A stretch of 22,853 nt of DNA. Origin: JAYENY01 sp964563465 (lineage in GTDB: Bacteria > Patescibacteriota > Minisyncoccia > Minisyncoccales > PEYH01). Each line of letters starts with the position of its first letter. Within the stretch, counting starts at the first letter, position 1. A model generated the notes under the pieces. It was not told the DNA's origin. It did no database searches and was given only the letters and a program-made list of their open reading frames with translations. A program made the position numbers and the translations under genes. Below are positions 1 through 5,935 of this stretch, in pieces. The stretch lies in contig CAZLVZ010000009.1 in the NCBI GenBank assembly GCA_964563465.1, positions 1 to 22,853 on the forward strand. Direction: 5' to 3'.

Positions 1-402
1 ACAATAGGTGCATTAAAAATTCCAGATAAATACTTTTTTGATTTCTTAAGAGGTTTTTTTGACGGTGATGGCTCGTGTTACAGTTTCTGGGACAAACGAT
101 GGAATAGCAATTTTATGTTTTATGTTACATTTAGTTCTGGTAGCGAAAATTATATCAAGTGGCTTAGACAAAAAAATAAAAAATTGATGGAAATAAGTGG
201 GAGCATCAGTCGATGTAGAAGAAGAAATACAATAGAACTAAAATACGCTAAAAAAGAAGGGAAAATATTATTCAATAAGATGTATCATAAAACAAATCTT
301 CCCTGTCTTGATCGAAAATATAAAAAATTGAAAAGCATATTAGAAATTGATGAAAAAGAAACGGGGAGAATTGTCTCTCCTGGGCGAGTGTTGGAACGGT
401 AG
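1..402 (+). CDS. LAGLIDADG homing endonuclease, 3' part (5' end outside window)
   Basis: The reading frame is open from base 1 to the stop at 400-402, so only the C-terminal 133 residues or so are visible. The visible protein carries one LAGLIDADG-type motif, FLRGFFDGDGS (about residues 15-25 of the visible part). It lies in the helix that normally packs at the domain interface and supplies the acidic metal-binding residue. Downstream is a basic beta-rich segment, then an LFNKMY...LDRKYKKL tail typical of LAGLIDADG ORFs in Parcubacteria-like genomes. Members of this family cleave long DNA targets and spread themselves by homing. The last 21 bases lie inside the tRNA-Leu(GAG) gene, so the terminal residues (about GRVLER) are translated tRNA sequence. 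The start, any first motif and the site of insertion cannot be seen. I am confident of the family; activity is unknown. Confidence 0.85.
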   Translation, partial: TIGALKIPDKYFFDFLRGFFDGDGSCYSFWDKRWNSNFMFYVTFSSGSENYIKWLRQKNKKLMEISGSISRCRRRNTIELKYAKKEGKILFNKMYHKTNLPCLDRKYKKLKSILEIDEKETGRIVSPGRVLER

Positions 403-465
403 ACATCTATGCTTGAGGGGCATAGGGGAATTATTCCCGTGAGGGTTCAAATCCCTCCTCGCCCA
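382..465 (+). tRNA. tRNA-Leu (anticodon GAG)
   Basis: Class II tRNA. The acceptor GGGCGAG pairs with CTCGCCC, the anticodon stem is TATGC/GCATA around loop TTGAGGG (anticodon GAG), there is a GGGGAATTATTCCC variable arm, and the T arm is GAGGG-TTCAAAT-CCCTC. Discriminator A is at 465. CCA is not encoded. The D stem is weak, with the first pair mismatched. The stop codon of the upstream endonuclease ORF lies within the D arm. Confidence 0.93.
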
Positions 466-482
466 CAAAAAATTTACAAGTA

Positions 483-510
483 AAAAGACCGCCATTGCTG
501 GCGGTCTTTT
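483..510. terminator. Bidirectional rho-independent terminator
   Basis: An 11-bp perfect stem, AAAAGACCGCC/GGCGGTCTTTT, has a 6-base loop with A-rich and T-rich outer ends. It lies 17 bases after tRNA-Leu on the plus strand and 31 bases after the stop of the convergent 3D-domain gene on the minus strand, so it can serve both. Confidence 0.85.
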
Positions 511-541
511 ACTTCTGAAGTTACTTTTCTTTTATGAACTT

Positions 542-1066
542 TTAAATTTCCTTCACAAGCTCAATATAGGTATAATGAGCTCCGAATTCTATTGCTCCCG
601 CTTTTGAAGGAAACCAAATATCAACTTGATATCTTTTGCGAGGATGCATTCTATCCTTGACTACGAATATTCTATTGCCATAAATTTCAGGAATTTTTAA
701 TTCAGTCCCGAATGGCAAAAAATTCGCTGCAACAATTCCGTCTTGGACCCATTCACCAGAAGCGGTAATATAAGGATCTTCATCGGTTTCGTTGGGAGAT
801 GAAGAGTAAGCAGTAATTGCTACTCTTATTATCTTTGAATCTTTTGAATCGTAAGTCAATCTGCGATCCAATAAATAATGTTCACTATTAGAGAATACAC
901 TATTATTCTGAATCAGATTCAACGAGGAACTATTAATCTCCGTGAAGCTTTCAAGCGAGGGACTCTCTTTTACCTCTGCTAAGGCACTAGACAGAGAGAA
1001 TATGACTCCTCCCACTACTCCCCAAACAAAAAAAATCTCTATTACGCGATTAATCTTAGTATTCAT
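542..1066 (-). CDS. Secreted 3D-domain (RlpA-like double-psi barrel) protein
   Basis: The 174-residue protein has an N-terminal hydrophobic segment (about residues 10-29) ending in a LSSALA-type signal-peptidase site. A low-complexity Ser/Asn-rich linker (to about 78) follows, and then a C-terminal 3D domain (about 80-172). The three conserved aspartates that name the family are visible as D97 (DEDPYITASG), D138 (VVKDRM) and D149 (VDIWFPS). 3D domains belong to the RlpA/MltA barrel superfamily and are usually found in cell-wall lytic or remodelling enzymes such as YuiC, Rpf2-type proteins and MltA. A role in peptidoglycan turnover outside the membrane is therefore likely, but it is inferred from the fold. 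The gene is monocistronic, with its own promoter at 1087-1116. It has no Shine-Dalgarno sequence and a leader of only about 14 bases. It converges on the tRNA-Leu unit. Confidence 0.85.
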   Translation of the reverse strand: MNTKINRVIEIFFVWGVVGGVIFSLSSALAEVKESPSLESFTEINSSSLNLIQNNSVFSNSEHYLLDRRLTYDSKDSKIIRVAITAYSSSPNETDEDPYITASGEWVQDGIVAANFLPFGTELKIPEIYGNRIFVVKDRMHPRKRYQVDIWFPSKAGAIEFGAHYTYIELVKEI

Positions 1067-1086
1067 ATTTTTTTAGAACTGCCCGT

Positions 1087-1116
1087 ATAATAACATTTTT
1101 TGTATCCATCTGTCAA
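1087..1116 (-). promoter_or_regulatory. Sigma-70-type promoter of the 3D-domain gene
   Basis: On the minus strand there is a consensus -35 box TTGACA (1116-1111), an 18-base spacer and a -10 box TATTAT (1092-1087). Transcription would start near 1080 and give a leader of about 14 bases without a Shine-Dalgarno sequence. A perfect inverted repeat (1119-1145) lies two bases upstream of the -35 box. Confidence 0.75.
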
Positions 1117-1118
1117 GC

Positions 1119-1145
1119 TTTTTTGAGCAAAATGTGCTCAAAAAA
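1119..1145. repeat. Perfect inverted repeat next to a -35 box (possible operator)
   Basis: TTTTTTGAGCA and TGCTCAAAAAA (11 bp each) are separated by AAATG. Both strands read 5' T-run, stem, 3' A-run, which is the wrong polarity for an intrinsic terminator. It lies between the tRNA-cluster terminator and the promoter of the 3D-domain gene. A regulator-binding site or promoter-proximal AT element is possible; no function is shown. Confidence 0.45.
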
Positions 1146-1171
1146 AAGAATACCCTTAAAGAGCATTCTTT
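1140..1171 (-). terminator. Rho-independent terminator of the infB-rbfA-tRNA unit
   Basis: Read on the minus strand, AAAGAATGC pairs with GTATTCTTT (9 bp, one G-U) around a 9-base loop and is followed at once by five more T residues (1144-1140). It lies just downstream of the 3' end of tRNA-Gly(GCC), the last gene of the cluster. Confidence 0.75.
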
Positions 1172-1175
1172 CCTA

Positions 1176-1250
1176 TGGAGCGGGAGACGGGGATTGAACC
1201 CGCGATCTTCTCGTTGGCAACGAGACGCTCTACCACTAAGCTACTCCCGC
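1176..1250 (-). tRNA. tRNA-Gly (anticodon GCC), CCA encoded
   Basis: The acceptor is GCGGGAG/CTCCCGC and the anticodon loop is TTGCCAA. The T arm is CGGGG-side paired with a TTCAATC loop, the discriminator is T, and an encoded CCA occupies 1178-1176. It directly abuts the CCA end of tRNA-Phe with no spacer, so one cleavage would produce both ends. Confidence 0.95.
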
Positions 1251-1325
1251 TGGTGCCGCGGGTCAGAATTGAACTGACGACCCCTTCTTTTTCAGAGAAG
1301 TGCTCTACCACTGAGCTACCGCGGC
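1251..1325 (-). tRNA. tRNA-Phe (anticodon GAA), CCA encoded
   Basis: The acceptor is GCCGCGG/CCGCGGC, the anticodon stem CTTCT/AGAAG holds loop CTGAAAA, and the T arm is GTCAG-TTCAATT-CTGAC. Discriminator A is followed by an encoded CCA (1253-1251). It is fourth of the five tRNAs that follow rbfA. Confidence 0.95.
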
Positions 1326-1332
1326 ATCACGG

Positions 1333-1406
1333 TGGGCGCGATAGGATTTGAACCTATGACCTCCGCAATGTCAATGCGACACTCTAACCAACTGAGCTAC
1401 GCGCCC
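1333..1406 (-). tRNA. tRNA-Val (anticodon GAC)
   Basis: The acceptor is GGGCGCG/CGCGCCC and the anticodon loop is TTGACAT in a 5-bp stem with an outer U-G pair. The T arm is ATAGG-TTCAAAT-CCTAT and the discriminator is A. The next bases are CCG rather than CCA, so the tail must be completed after transcription. Confidence 0.94.
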
Positions 1407-1409
1407 ATA

Positions 1410-1493
1410 TGCCGGGGGTGGGATTCGAACCCACACGGACTATTGGTCCAAGAGATTTTAAGTCTCTCGAGTCTACCATTTCTCCACCCCGGC
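1410..1493 (-). tRNA. tRNA-Leu (anticodon TAA)
   Basis: Class II tRNA with acceptor GCCGGGG/CCCCGGC, anticodon stem AGAGA/TCTCT with loop CTTAAAA, a variable arm GGACCAATAGTCC and T arm GTGGG-TTCGAAT-CCCAC. CCA is not encoded. It is the second leucine tRNA in the window and complements the GAG isoacceptor at 382-465. No intron is present. Confidence 0.95.
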
Positions 1494-1509
1494 AAATTAT
1501 CAAATATTG

Positions 1510-1581
1510 AGGCCAGGGTGGGAATCGCACCCACGTATAGTGCTTTTGCAGAGCACTGCCTTGCTACTTGGCTACCTGGCC
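1510..1581 (-). tRNA. tRNA-Cys (anticodon GCA)
   Basis: The acceptor is GGCCAGG/CCTGGCC, the anticodon stem GTGCT/AGCAC holds loop CTGCAAA, the T arm is GTGGG-TGCGATT-CCCAC and the discriminator is U, as expected for cysteine. It begins 12 bases after the rbfA stop and is the first of the five-tRNA cluster. CCA is not encoded. Confidence 0.93.
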
Positions 1582-1592
1582 CAAAACAATCA

Positions 1593-1598
1593 ACTATA
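1593..1598 (-). promoter_or_regulatory. Possible -10 box of the tRNA cluster
   Basis: TATAGT on the minus strand overlaps the rbfA stop codon and lies 11-12 bases before tRNA-Cys. The matching -35 position (AAGCCA at 17 bases) is poor, so this would be a weak internal promoter at best. The cluster may simply be read from infB-rbfA. Confidence 0.3.
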
Positions 1599-1959
1599 AT
1601 TGGTTGTTATTAGCTTGGCTTTCGTTCTTATGAATCATTGAAATTAATTCTTCAATTCTACCAGCTTCTTCTACCCCCTTTTCTTCTAAAAATACAATTC
1701 TCGGGATCTTTCTAAGATACAATTTTTTATTAAGCTCTTGCTGAATGTGATAAATGTCTTTCTTTAAAATATCTATAACTTCTTTTCTTTTTGATTCAGG
1801 CATTGTGCTAATAAAAATCTTAACATTGCTTAAGTCGGGCGAAACATCCGCTCTCGTTAATGTTATTAAAATTTCCTTTCCGAAATCTTCTTCTCTTAAA
1901 AGAATTTTTGAAACCTCTCTTTTTAAAAGTTCGTTAAGTCGTACTATTCTTTCAGACAT
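1594..1959 (-). CDS. rbfA: Ribosome-binding factor A
   Basis: The 121-residue protein matches the usual length and pattern of RbfA, a KH-type fold that binds the immature 30S subunit and helps process and fold the 5' end of 16S rRNA. Diagnostic features are the N-terminal helix RIVRLNELLKREVSKIL, the strand ITLTRADVSPDLSNVKIFIS (about 31-52), and the C-terminal KLYLRKIPRIVFLEEKGVEEA segment (about 79-99) with its conserved RKIPRI. It follows infB by 70 bases, the standard infB-rbfA order, and five tRNAs follow. There is no Shine-Dalgarno sequence before the ATG at 1959, and no better start is seen. Confidence 0.95.
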   Translation of the reverse strand: MSERIVRLNELLKREVSKILLREEDFGKEILITLTRADVSPDLSNVKIFISTMPESKRKEVIDILKKDIYHIQQELNKKLYLRKIPRIVFLEEKGVEEAGRIEELISMIHKNESQANNNQL

Positions 1960-2029
1960 GATGAATTAAAATTATATATTATTTAATAGAAAGCTGAAGT
2001 TTTAGAAACAAAAAATATTAATAAAGGCA

Positions 2030-3520
2030 TTAAAATCCTGCTTTTTTTCTTTCTTGAATGTAAAAATTCAAAATATCGTCTTCTTGAATTTTCTGACCAC
2101 CCTCATAAAGAATCCCAACCTCATCGTTTACTCGACCTTGCTCAACTGCTTTTTTGTTTTTTTGAAGTTCTATAATTTTTCCTTTACCAACAATCTTTTC
2201 TTCTCTTAAAATTTCTAATTTGGCTTTTTTTAAAATTTCTCCATCAATAATTCTCCCTCCGACAATTTGCCGTCCCTTCTCGGTCCTGAAAACTTTCAAA
2301 ACCAGCATTTTGCCGATATCCTTACGAATTATTTCTAATTCTATTTCTTGTTTTAATAATCGTTGGATTTCTTGAATCAGTTCATATATTACATCATATA
2401 CTGCGATATTGATTCCTTTCTGGTCTGCCAATCTTAATGTTTGCGCATTTGGCTTTGTTCTAAAACTAAATATTTTTGCTCCGCCAGCAACGGCTAAAGT
2501 AACATCATCTTCCGTTATTGACCCAACTGCTGCTTTTAAAATACGAACCTTCAATTCTTCTTGAGGCAATGTTTCTATCATTCCCTCTATGGCTTCTAAT
2601 GTTCCCACAACATCTGCTCTCAATATAATATTCAAAAATTTCTGTCCCTGTTTCTCGATTGGAATACATTTTTCTTTCTGCTCTTTTTTTATAACATATT
2701 CTCTTGCTTTTTCAATGTTTGGAAAAACCTTTGCAATCTCTCCGACACAAGGGAAAATCTCAAATCCCAACACTGCTATCGGCTTAGACGGAGGAGCACT
2801 GTTAATTGAATTTCCTTCAAAATCCTCAATTTTCTTCACCTTACATGTAGCGCTATTAGTTGCAATTATATCTTGAAGTTTCAATGTCCCGTCTTTAACC
2901 AAAAGAGTTACTACGGGACCTCTTTTTTCATCTAAATGAGTTTCAATAATTACACCTTCTGATAATTTGTCTGGATTTGCCTTTAACCCTTGCATCTCGC
3001 TTACAAGAAGGACAATATCCAAAAGCTCATCAATCCCAATTTTCTCCAAGGCCGAAGTTTCAACACAGGGAATTTCTCCACCCAAACCCTCAACCATCAC
3101 TCCTTCTTTAGACAATTCATTTTTAACTTTTTGTGGATTAGCGCTCTGTTTATCTATCTTATTTAACGCCACAATAGTTTGAATACCAGCTTGTTTAATG
3201 GAATTAATCGCTTCTTTTGTCTGTGGCTTTACCCCTTCTTCTGCCGCTACTACTAAAACCGCTATATCTGCTATTTTCGCCCCTCGCGACCTCATTGCGC
3301 AAAAAGCCTCATGGCCAGGAGTGTCAATAAAAGTAATTCTTTTCCCTTTATATTCAACCTCATAAGCCGCAATGTGTTGGGTAATTCCCCCGGATTCTCT
3401 TTTGGTAATTCTAAAATCCTTGATTGCCTCTAAAAGTGAGCTTTTACCATGATCCACATGACCTAAAACCACTACCACTGGCGGTCTCTCTGTTAAATTG
3501 TCTTGTTTTTTCGCTATCAT
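2030..3520 (-). CDS. infB: Translation initiation factor IF-2 (short form)
   Basis: IF-2 is the GTPase that delivers fMet-tRNA to the 30S subunit and promotes subunit joining. At 496 residues this copy has almost no N-terminal extension: the G domain starts within the first 15 residues. G1 is GHVDHGKS (20-27), switch II DTPGH (66-70) and G4 NKID (120-123). Domains II, III and the fMet-tRNA-binding C domain follow, including VGSITEDDVTLAVAGGAKI and the final GQKIQEDDILNFY strand. The short form is usual in reduced genomes. The ATG at 3520 is the only possible start, because an in-frame TAA lies at 3529-3527. The strong Shine-Dalgarno sequence upstream is too far away and instead faces a five-codon leader ORF whose TGA overlaps this ATG. 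rbfA follows. Confidence 0.97.
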   Translation of the reverse strand: MIAKKQDNLTERPPVVVVLGHVDHGKSSLLEAIKDFRITKRESGGITQHIAAYEVEYKGKRITFIDTPGHEAFCAMRSRGAKIADIAVLVVAAEEGVKPQTKEAINSIKQAGIQTIVALNKIDKQSANPQKVKNELSKEGVMVEGLGGEIPCVETSALEKIGIDELLDIVLLVSEMQGLKANPDKLSEGVIIETHLDEKRGPVVTLLVKDGTLKLQDIIATNSATCKVKKIEDFEGNSINSAPPSKPIAVLGFEIFPCVGEIAKVFPNIEKAREYVIKKEQKEKCIPIEKQGQKFLNIILRADVVGTLEAIEGMIETLPQEELKVRILKAAVGSITEDDVTLAVAGGAKIFSFRTKPNAQTLRLADQKGINIAVYDVIYELIQEIQRLLKQEIELEIIRKDIGKMLVLKVFRTEKGRQIVGGRIIDGEILKKAKLEILREEKIVGKGKIIELQKNKKAVEQGRVNDEVGILYEGGQKIQEDDILNFYIQERKKAGF

Positions 3521-3544
3521 AATATATTAAGCATCTTACTCCTT
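3517..3544 (-). promoter_or_regulatory. Five-codon leader ORF (MLNIL) with Shine-Dalgarno, overlapping the infB start
   Basis: On the minus strand AAGGAG (3544-3539) is followed four bases later by ATG (3534-3532), then CTT AAT ATA TTA TGA. The TGA stop (3519-3517) overlaps the infB ATG (3520-3518) as ATGA, the classic arrangement for translational coupling. The distance from the Shine-Dalgarno to the infB ATG is 18 bases, too long for direct use. The ORF could couple or buffer IF-2 translation. That it is translated is inference. Confidence 0.45.
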
Positions 3545-3563
3545 TTTAGCTGTTTATTCAAGC

Positions 3564-3589
3564 AAAACCCTGCCATAAAGCAGGATTTT
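3564..3589 (-). terminator. Hairpin after tRNA-Ser, terminator or attenuator before infB
   Basis: On the minus strand AAAATCCTGC pairs with GCAGGGTTTT (10 bp, one U-G) around TTTATG. The T-run is only four bases and is itself in the stem. Only about 20 bases separate it from the infB leader Shine-Dalgarno, and I see no good promoter in between. Partial read-through from the tyrS unit into infB is therefore plausible. Confidence 0.55.
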
Positions 3590-3601
3590 CTAAACACTAT
3601 G

Positions 3602-3690
3602 CGGAGGGGGTGAGATTCGAACTCACGAAAACTTTTCAGTTTTACCGCATTTCGAGTGCGGCCCATTCAACCGGACTCTGGCACCCCTCC
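3602..3690 (-). tRNA. tRNA-Ser (anticodon CGA)
   Basis: Class II tRNA. The acceptor is GGAGGGG/CCCCTCC, the anticodon stem CCGCA/TGCGG holds loop CTCGAAA, and there is a long variable arm (AAAACTGAAAAGTTTT). The T arm is GTGAG-TTCGAAT-CTCAC and the discriminator is G. It starts one base after the stop codon of the flavoprotein gene, so it is almost certainly cut out of that mRNA. Confidence 0.95.
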
Positions 3691-3691
3691 A

Positions 3692-4654
3692 TTAAAACAA
3701 ATCCGCATCTATTGAAATATTTTTAGGTAAAATAAATGGCAAATGATTTCCTATAAAACCGCCGAGTGAGGTTTCAATCTTACCTTTGAATATTTTGGGT
3801 TTAAAAAACTTTTCAACTTCCTTTTTATATTTCGTAAAATCAGAAAAATGTTTTATTAAAATGTCTGCTACTGTTAGTCCCCAGATTACTCCTCCACCAG
3901 TTGTTGGTTTAGTTAATCCAGCCGAATCTCCACATAAAGTAATATTTTCTAAATTGGGCAAACAAATTCCTTGAGGAATAAGCGCTGCTTTTAGTTTGTC
4001 TGGTTCTAAATGTACTCCTTGCTCTTGGCAAAATTCTTCAAATTCTTTTTTAATAAAATTACTGGGCCCAATCCCCCCATATTCTATTTTCCCTGCCTTG
4101 GGAATTTTCCAAAAAAATCCTTGCTTTGGAAAACTTTGAAAAATCTTCTGCCAGATTTCAATTTCTAAAAAATGACTATCTGTTTTAACAATATATTGAA
4201 TCCCTAATCTAAAATTAAGTGGAGGTAAGGATAATAACTTTCTTGTTTCAGAAAGCGCTCCATCACAGCCAATAATTTTTGAAAAGCCCTGAGGAATCTT
4301 TTCAATTTTCTTTCCGAAAACAAATTTAACTCCTTGTTTTTTAGCTAAACTAAAAATAAAATCATCTAATTTTTGTCTTTCAAAAACCAAAAACGATGGT
4401 TTAGGTTTTAATCTGATGTCTTTTTTTGGAAAATGAACTAATATTGAATCTGATTTTCGTTGATACAAGTTGTCCTGTATGGGAATAAATTTCTTAATCC
4501 TTTCTGATATTAAACCACTGCAGGGCTTTGCATAAATTCCATCTTTTTGCTCAAAAACGGTCACTTGAAATCCTTGTTTCTGAAGACGCCAGGAAAGATA
4601 AAGCCCGACAACTCCTGCTCCTATAATGGCTACACTATTCTTAGTGCCCGTCAT
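3692..4654 (-). CDS. FAD-dependent oxidoreductase, geranylgeranyl-reductase family (short)
   Basis: The 320-residue protein belongs to the PHBH-fold flavoproteins of the geranylgeranyl-reductase type. The FAD-binding GAGVVG (12-17) and VFEQK acidic strand end (34-38) open the Rossmann fold. KPCSGLIS (43-50) matches the conserved Cys-Gly region next to the flavin. IIGCDGALSETRKL (127-140) is the GD/DG motif, GFFWKIPKAG (179-188) corresponds to the YxWxFP substrate-cavity motif, and GDSAG...TGGG (242-255) is the C-terminal FAD motif. Family members reduce isoprenoid double bonds in lipids, quinone tails or chlorophyll precursors. The protein is shorter than the usual 380-400 residues, and the substrate here is unknown. 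The start overlaps the tyrS end by 14 bases, and tRNA-Ser begins one base after the stop, so all are cotranscribed. Confidence 0.8.
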   Translation of the reverse strand: MTGTKNSVAIIGAGVVGLYLSWRLQKQGFQVTVFEQKDGIYAKPCSGLISERIKKFIPIQDNLYQRKSDSILVHFPKKDIRLKPKPSFLVFERQKLDDFIFSLAKKQGVKFVFGKKIEKIPQGFSKIIGCDGALSETRKLLSLPPLNFRLGIQYIVKTDSHFLEIEIWQKIFQSFPKQGFFWKIPKAGKIEYGGIGPSNFIKKEFEEFCQEQGVHLEPDKLKAALIPQGICLPNLENITLCGDSAGLTKPTTGGGVIWGLTVADILIKHFSDFTKYKKEVEKFFKPKIFKGKIETSLGGFIGNHLPFILPKNISIDADLF

Positions 4655-5843
4655 TTTTTGTTAATTTAGCAAATTTTCTCTTGCCAACTTGAATAGTTAA
4701 ACCTTCTTTAACTTTTATCTCTTTACGAAAATCTTTTATAACCTTAGAATCTATTTTAACTCCTCCCTGTTCAATTAACCTTCTAGCTTCTGCTTTTGAT
4801 TTGGTCAATCCCATAGATGCTAAAAGTTCTACTATTGGATAAATATCTTTTGGCGCAAAAAATGTTTTTATATCAGAAGGCAATCCTTTGTTTTTAAAAA
4901 TTTTATTAAATTCCTTTTCTGCTTTTTCAGCTTCAGCCTTCCCGTGATAAAGAGAAACAATTGATAGTGCTAATTTTACTTTTAGGTCTTTTGGATTTAC
5001 AATCTCTCCTTCCATTTGCTTCTTTATTTCTATAAGCTCTTTTTCAGAAACTGATGTGCAAAGCTCAAAATAATCAACGATTGTTTCGTCTTTCATAGAC
5101 ATTAATTTGCCAAACATTTCGTTAGGAGAATCTAATATGTTTACCACATTACCCCAACTGGTCGACATCTTTCTTCCATCAAGACCATAAAGCATTTTAA
5201 GTGCAATAATGTCTTGTGGTTTTTGATTAAATATTCTTTGGATATCTCTGCCGGAGTTAAGATTAAAGAGTTGATCATAGCCACCAAGCTCAACATCCGC
5301 TTTTACCATTACTGAATCGTATCCTTGAAGCAGGGGATAATTAATTTCTTTTAGAGATATCGGCTCTTTTTTTGTCCACCTTTCTTTAAAATTTCTTCTC
5401 TGGACTAATTGTTGGACAGAAAAAGCGCTGGCTAGAGATAAAAATTCTTTCAAAGGCATCTTGCTAAACCACTCGCTATTATAATGAACTTCTGTCTTTT
5501 TAATGTCTAAAATTTTAGCAAATTGATCAATGTATGCTCGCATATTCTTCTCAATATCTTTTTCTGTTAATCCTTTTCTTCCTTCTGGCTTGTCGGAAGG
5601 ATCACCTATCAAGGCCGTAAAGTCGCCAACAATTAAAACAATTTCGTGCCCTAAATCCTGAAGTGCCTTAAGCTTCCAGAGTTGAGTTGCTCTTCCTAAA
5701 TGAATTTTATCTCCAGTTGGATCAACTCCGTGTTTGATCCTTAATTTTTTTCCGGACAATAAAACATCTTTAAGGTGTTTATTGTCAATGATTTTTTCAA
5801 CACCCCTTGTTAAAATTTCATCTATTTTCTTGTTATTTTCCAT
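4641..5843 (-). CDS. tyrS: Tyrosyl-tRNA synthetase
   Basis: Class Ic synthetase of 400 residues that charges tRNA-Tyr. The HIGH-type signature is HLGR (48-51), and DPTGDKIH precedes it as usual. YPLLQGYDSV (169-178) and the ADVELGGYDQ tyrosine-site region (182-191) are typical of TyrRS rather than TrpRS. The KMSKS loop reads KMSTS (225-229). The C-terminal S4 RNA-binding domain (about 335-395) is present, with TKSKAEARRLIEQGGVKI. The second Lys of KMSKS is replaced by Thr; this is seen in some synthetases and need not mean loss of activity. The gene starts 16 bases after tRNA-Ala, so its leader is what is left once the tRNA has been cut off. No Shine-Dalgarno sequence is seen. Confidence 0.96.
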   Translation of the reverse strand: MENNKKIDEILTRGVEKIIDNKHLKDVLLSGKKLRIKHGVDPTGDKIHLGRATQLWKLKALQDLGHEIVLIVGDFTALIGDPSDKPEGRKGLTEKDIEKNMRAYIDQFAKILDIKKTEVHYNSEWFSKMPLKEFLSLASAFSVQQLVQRRNFKERWTKKEPISLKEINYPLLQGYDSVMVKADVELGGYDQLFNLNSGRDIQRIFNQKPQDIIALKMLYGLDGRKMSTSWGNVVNILDSPNEMFGKLMSMKDETIVDYFELCTSVSEKELIEIKKQMEGEIVNPKDLKVKLALSIVSLYHGKAEAEKAEKEFNKIFKNKGLPSDIKTFFAPKDIYPIVELLASMGLTKSKAEARRLIEQGGVKIDSKVIKDFRKEIKVKEGLTIQVGKRKFAKLTKNDGH

Positions 5844-5859
5844 ATAAATTTTTTAATTG

Positions 5860-5932
5860 TGGACCCAGCGAGATTCGAACTCGCGACCTCTTCTATGCCA
5901 TAGAAGCGCGCTACCAACTGCGCCATGGGCCC
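5860..5932 (-). tRNA. tRNA-Ala (anticodon GGC)
   Basis: The acceptor is GGGCCCA/TGGGTCC with the G3-U70 wobble pair that is the main alanine identity element. The anticodon stem CTTCT/AGAAG holds loop ATGGCAT, the T arm is GCGAG-TTCGAAT-CTCGC and the discriminator is A. CCA is not encoded. It is the second gene of the tRNA-Arg-tRNA-Ala-tyrS unit. Confidence 0.95.
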
Positions 5933-5935
5933 ATT

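Noticed and set aside
1332..1613. Plus-strand 93-codon ORF across the tRNA cluster
   Set aside because: It is the antisense of tRNA-Val, tRNA-Leu and tRNA-Cys; the GFEPMT- and SNPHG-like peptides are the usual product of translating tRNA genes backwards.
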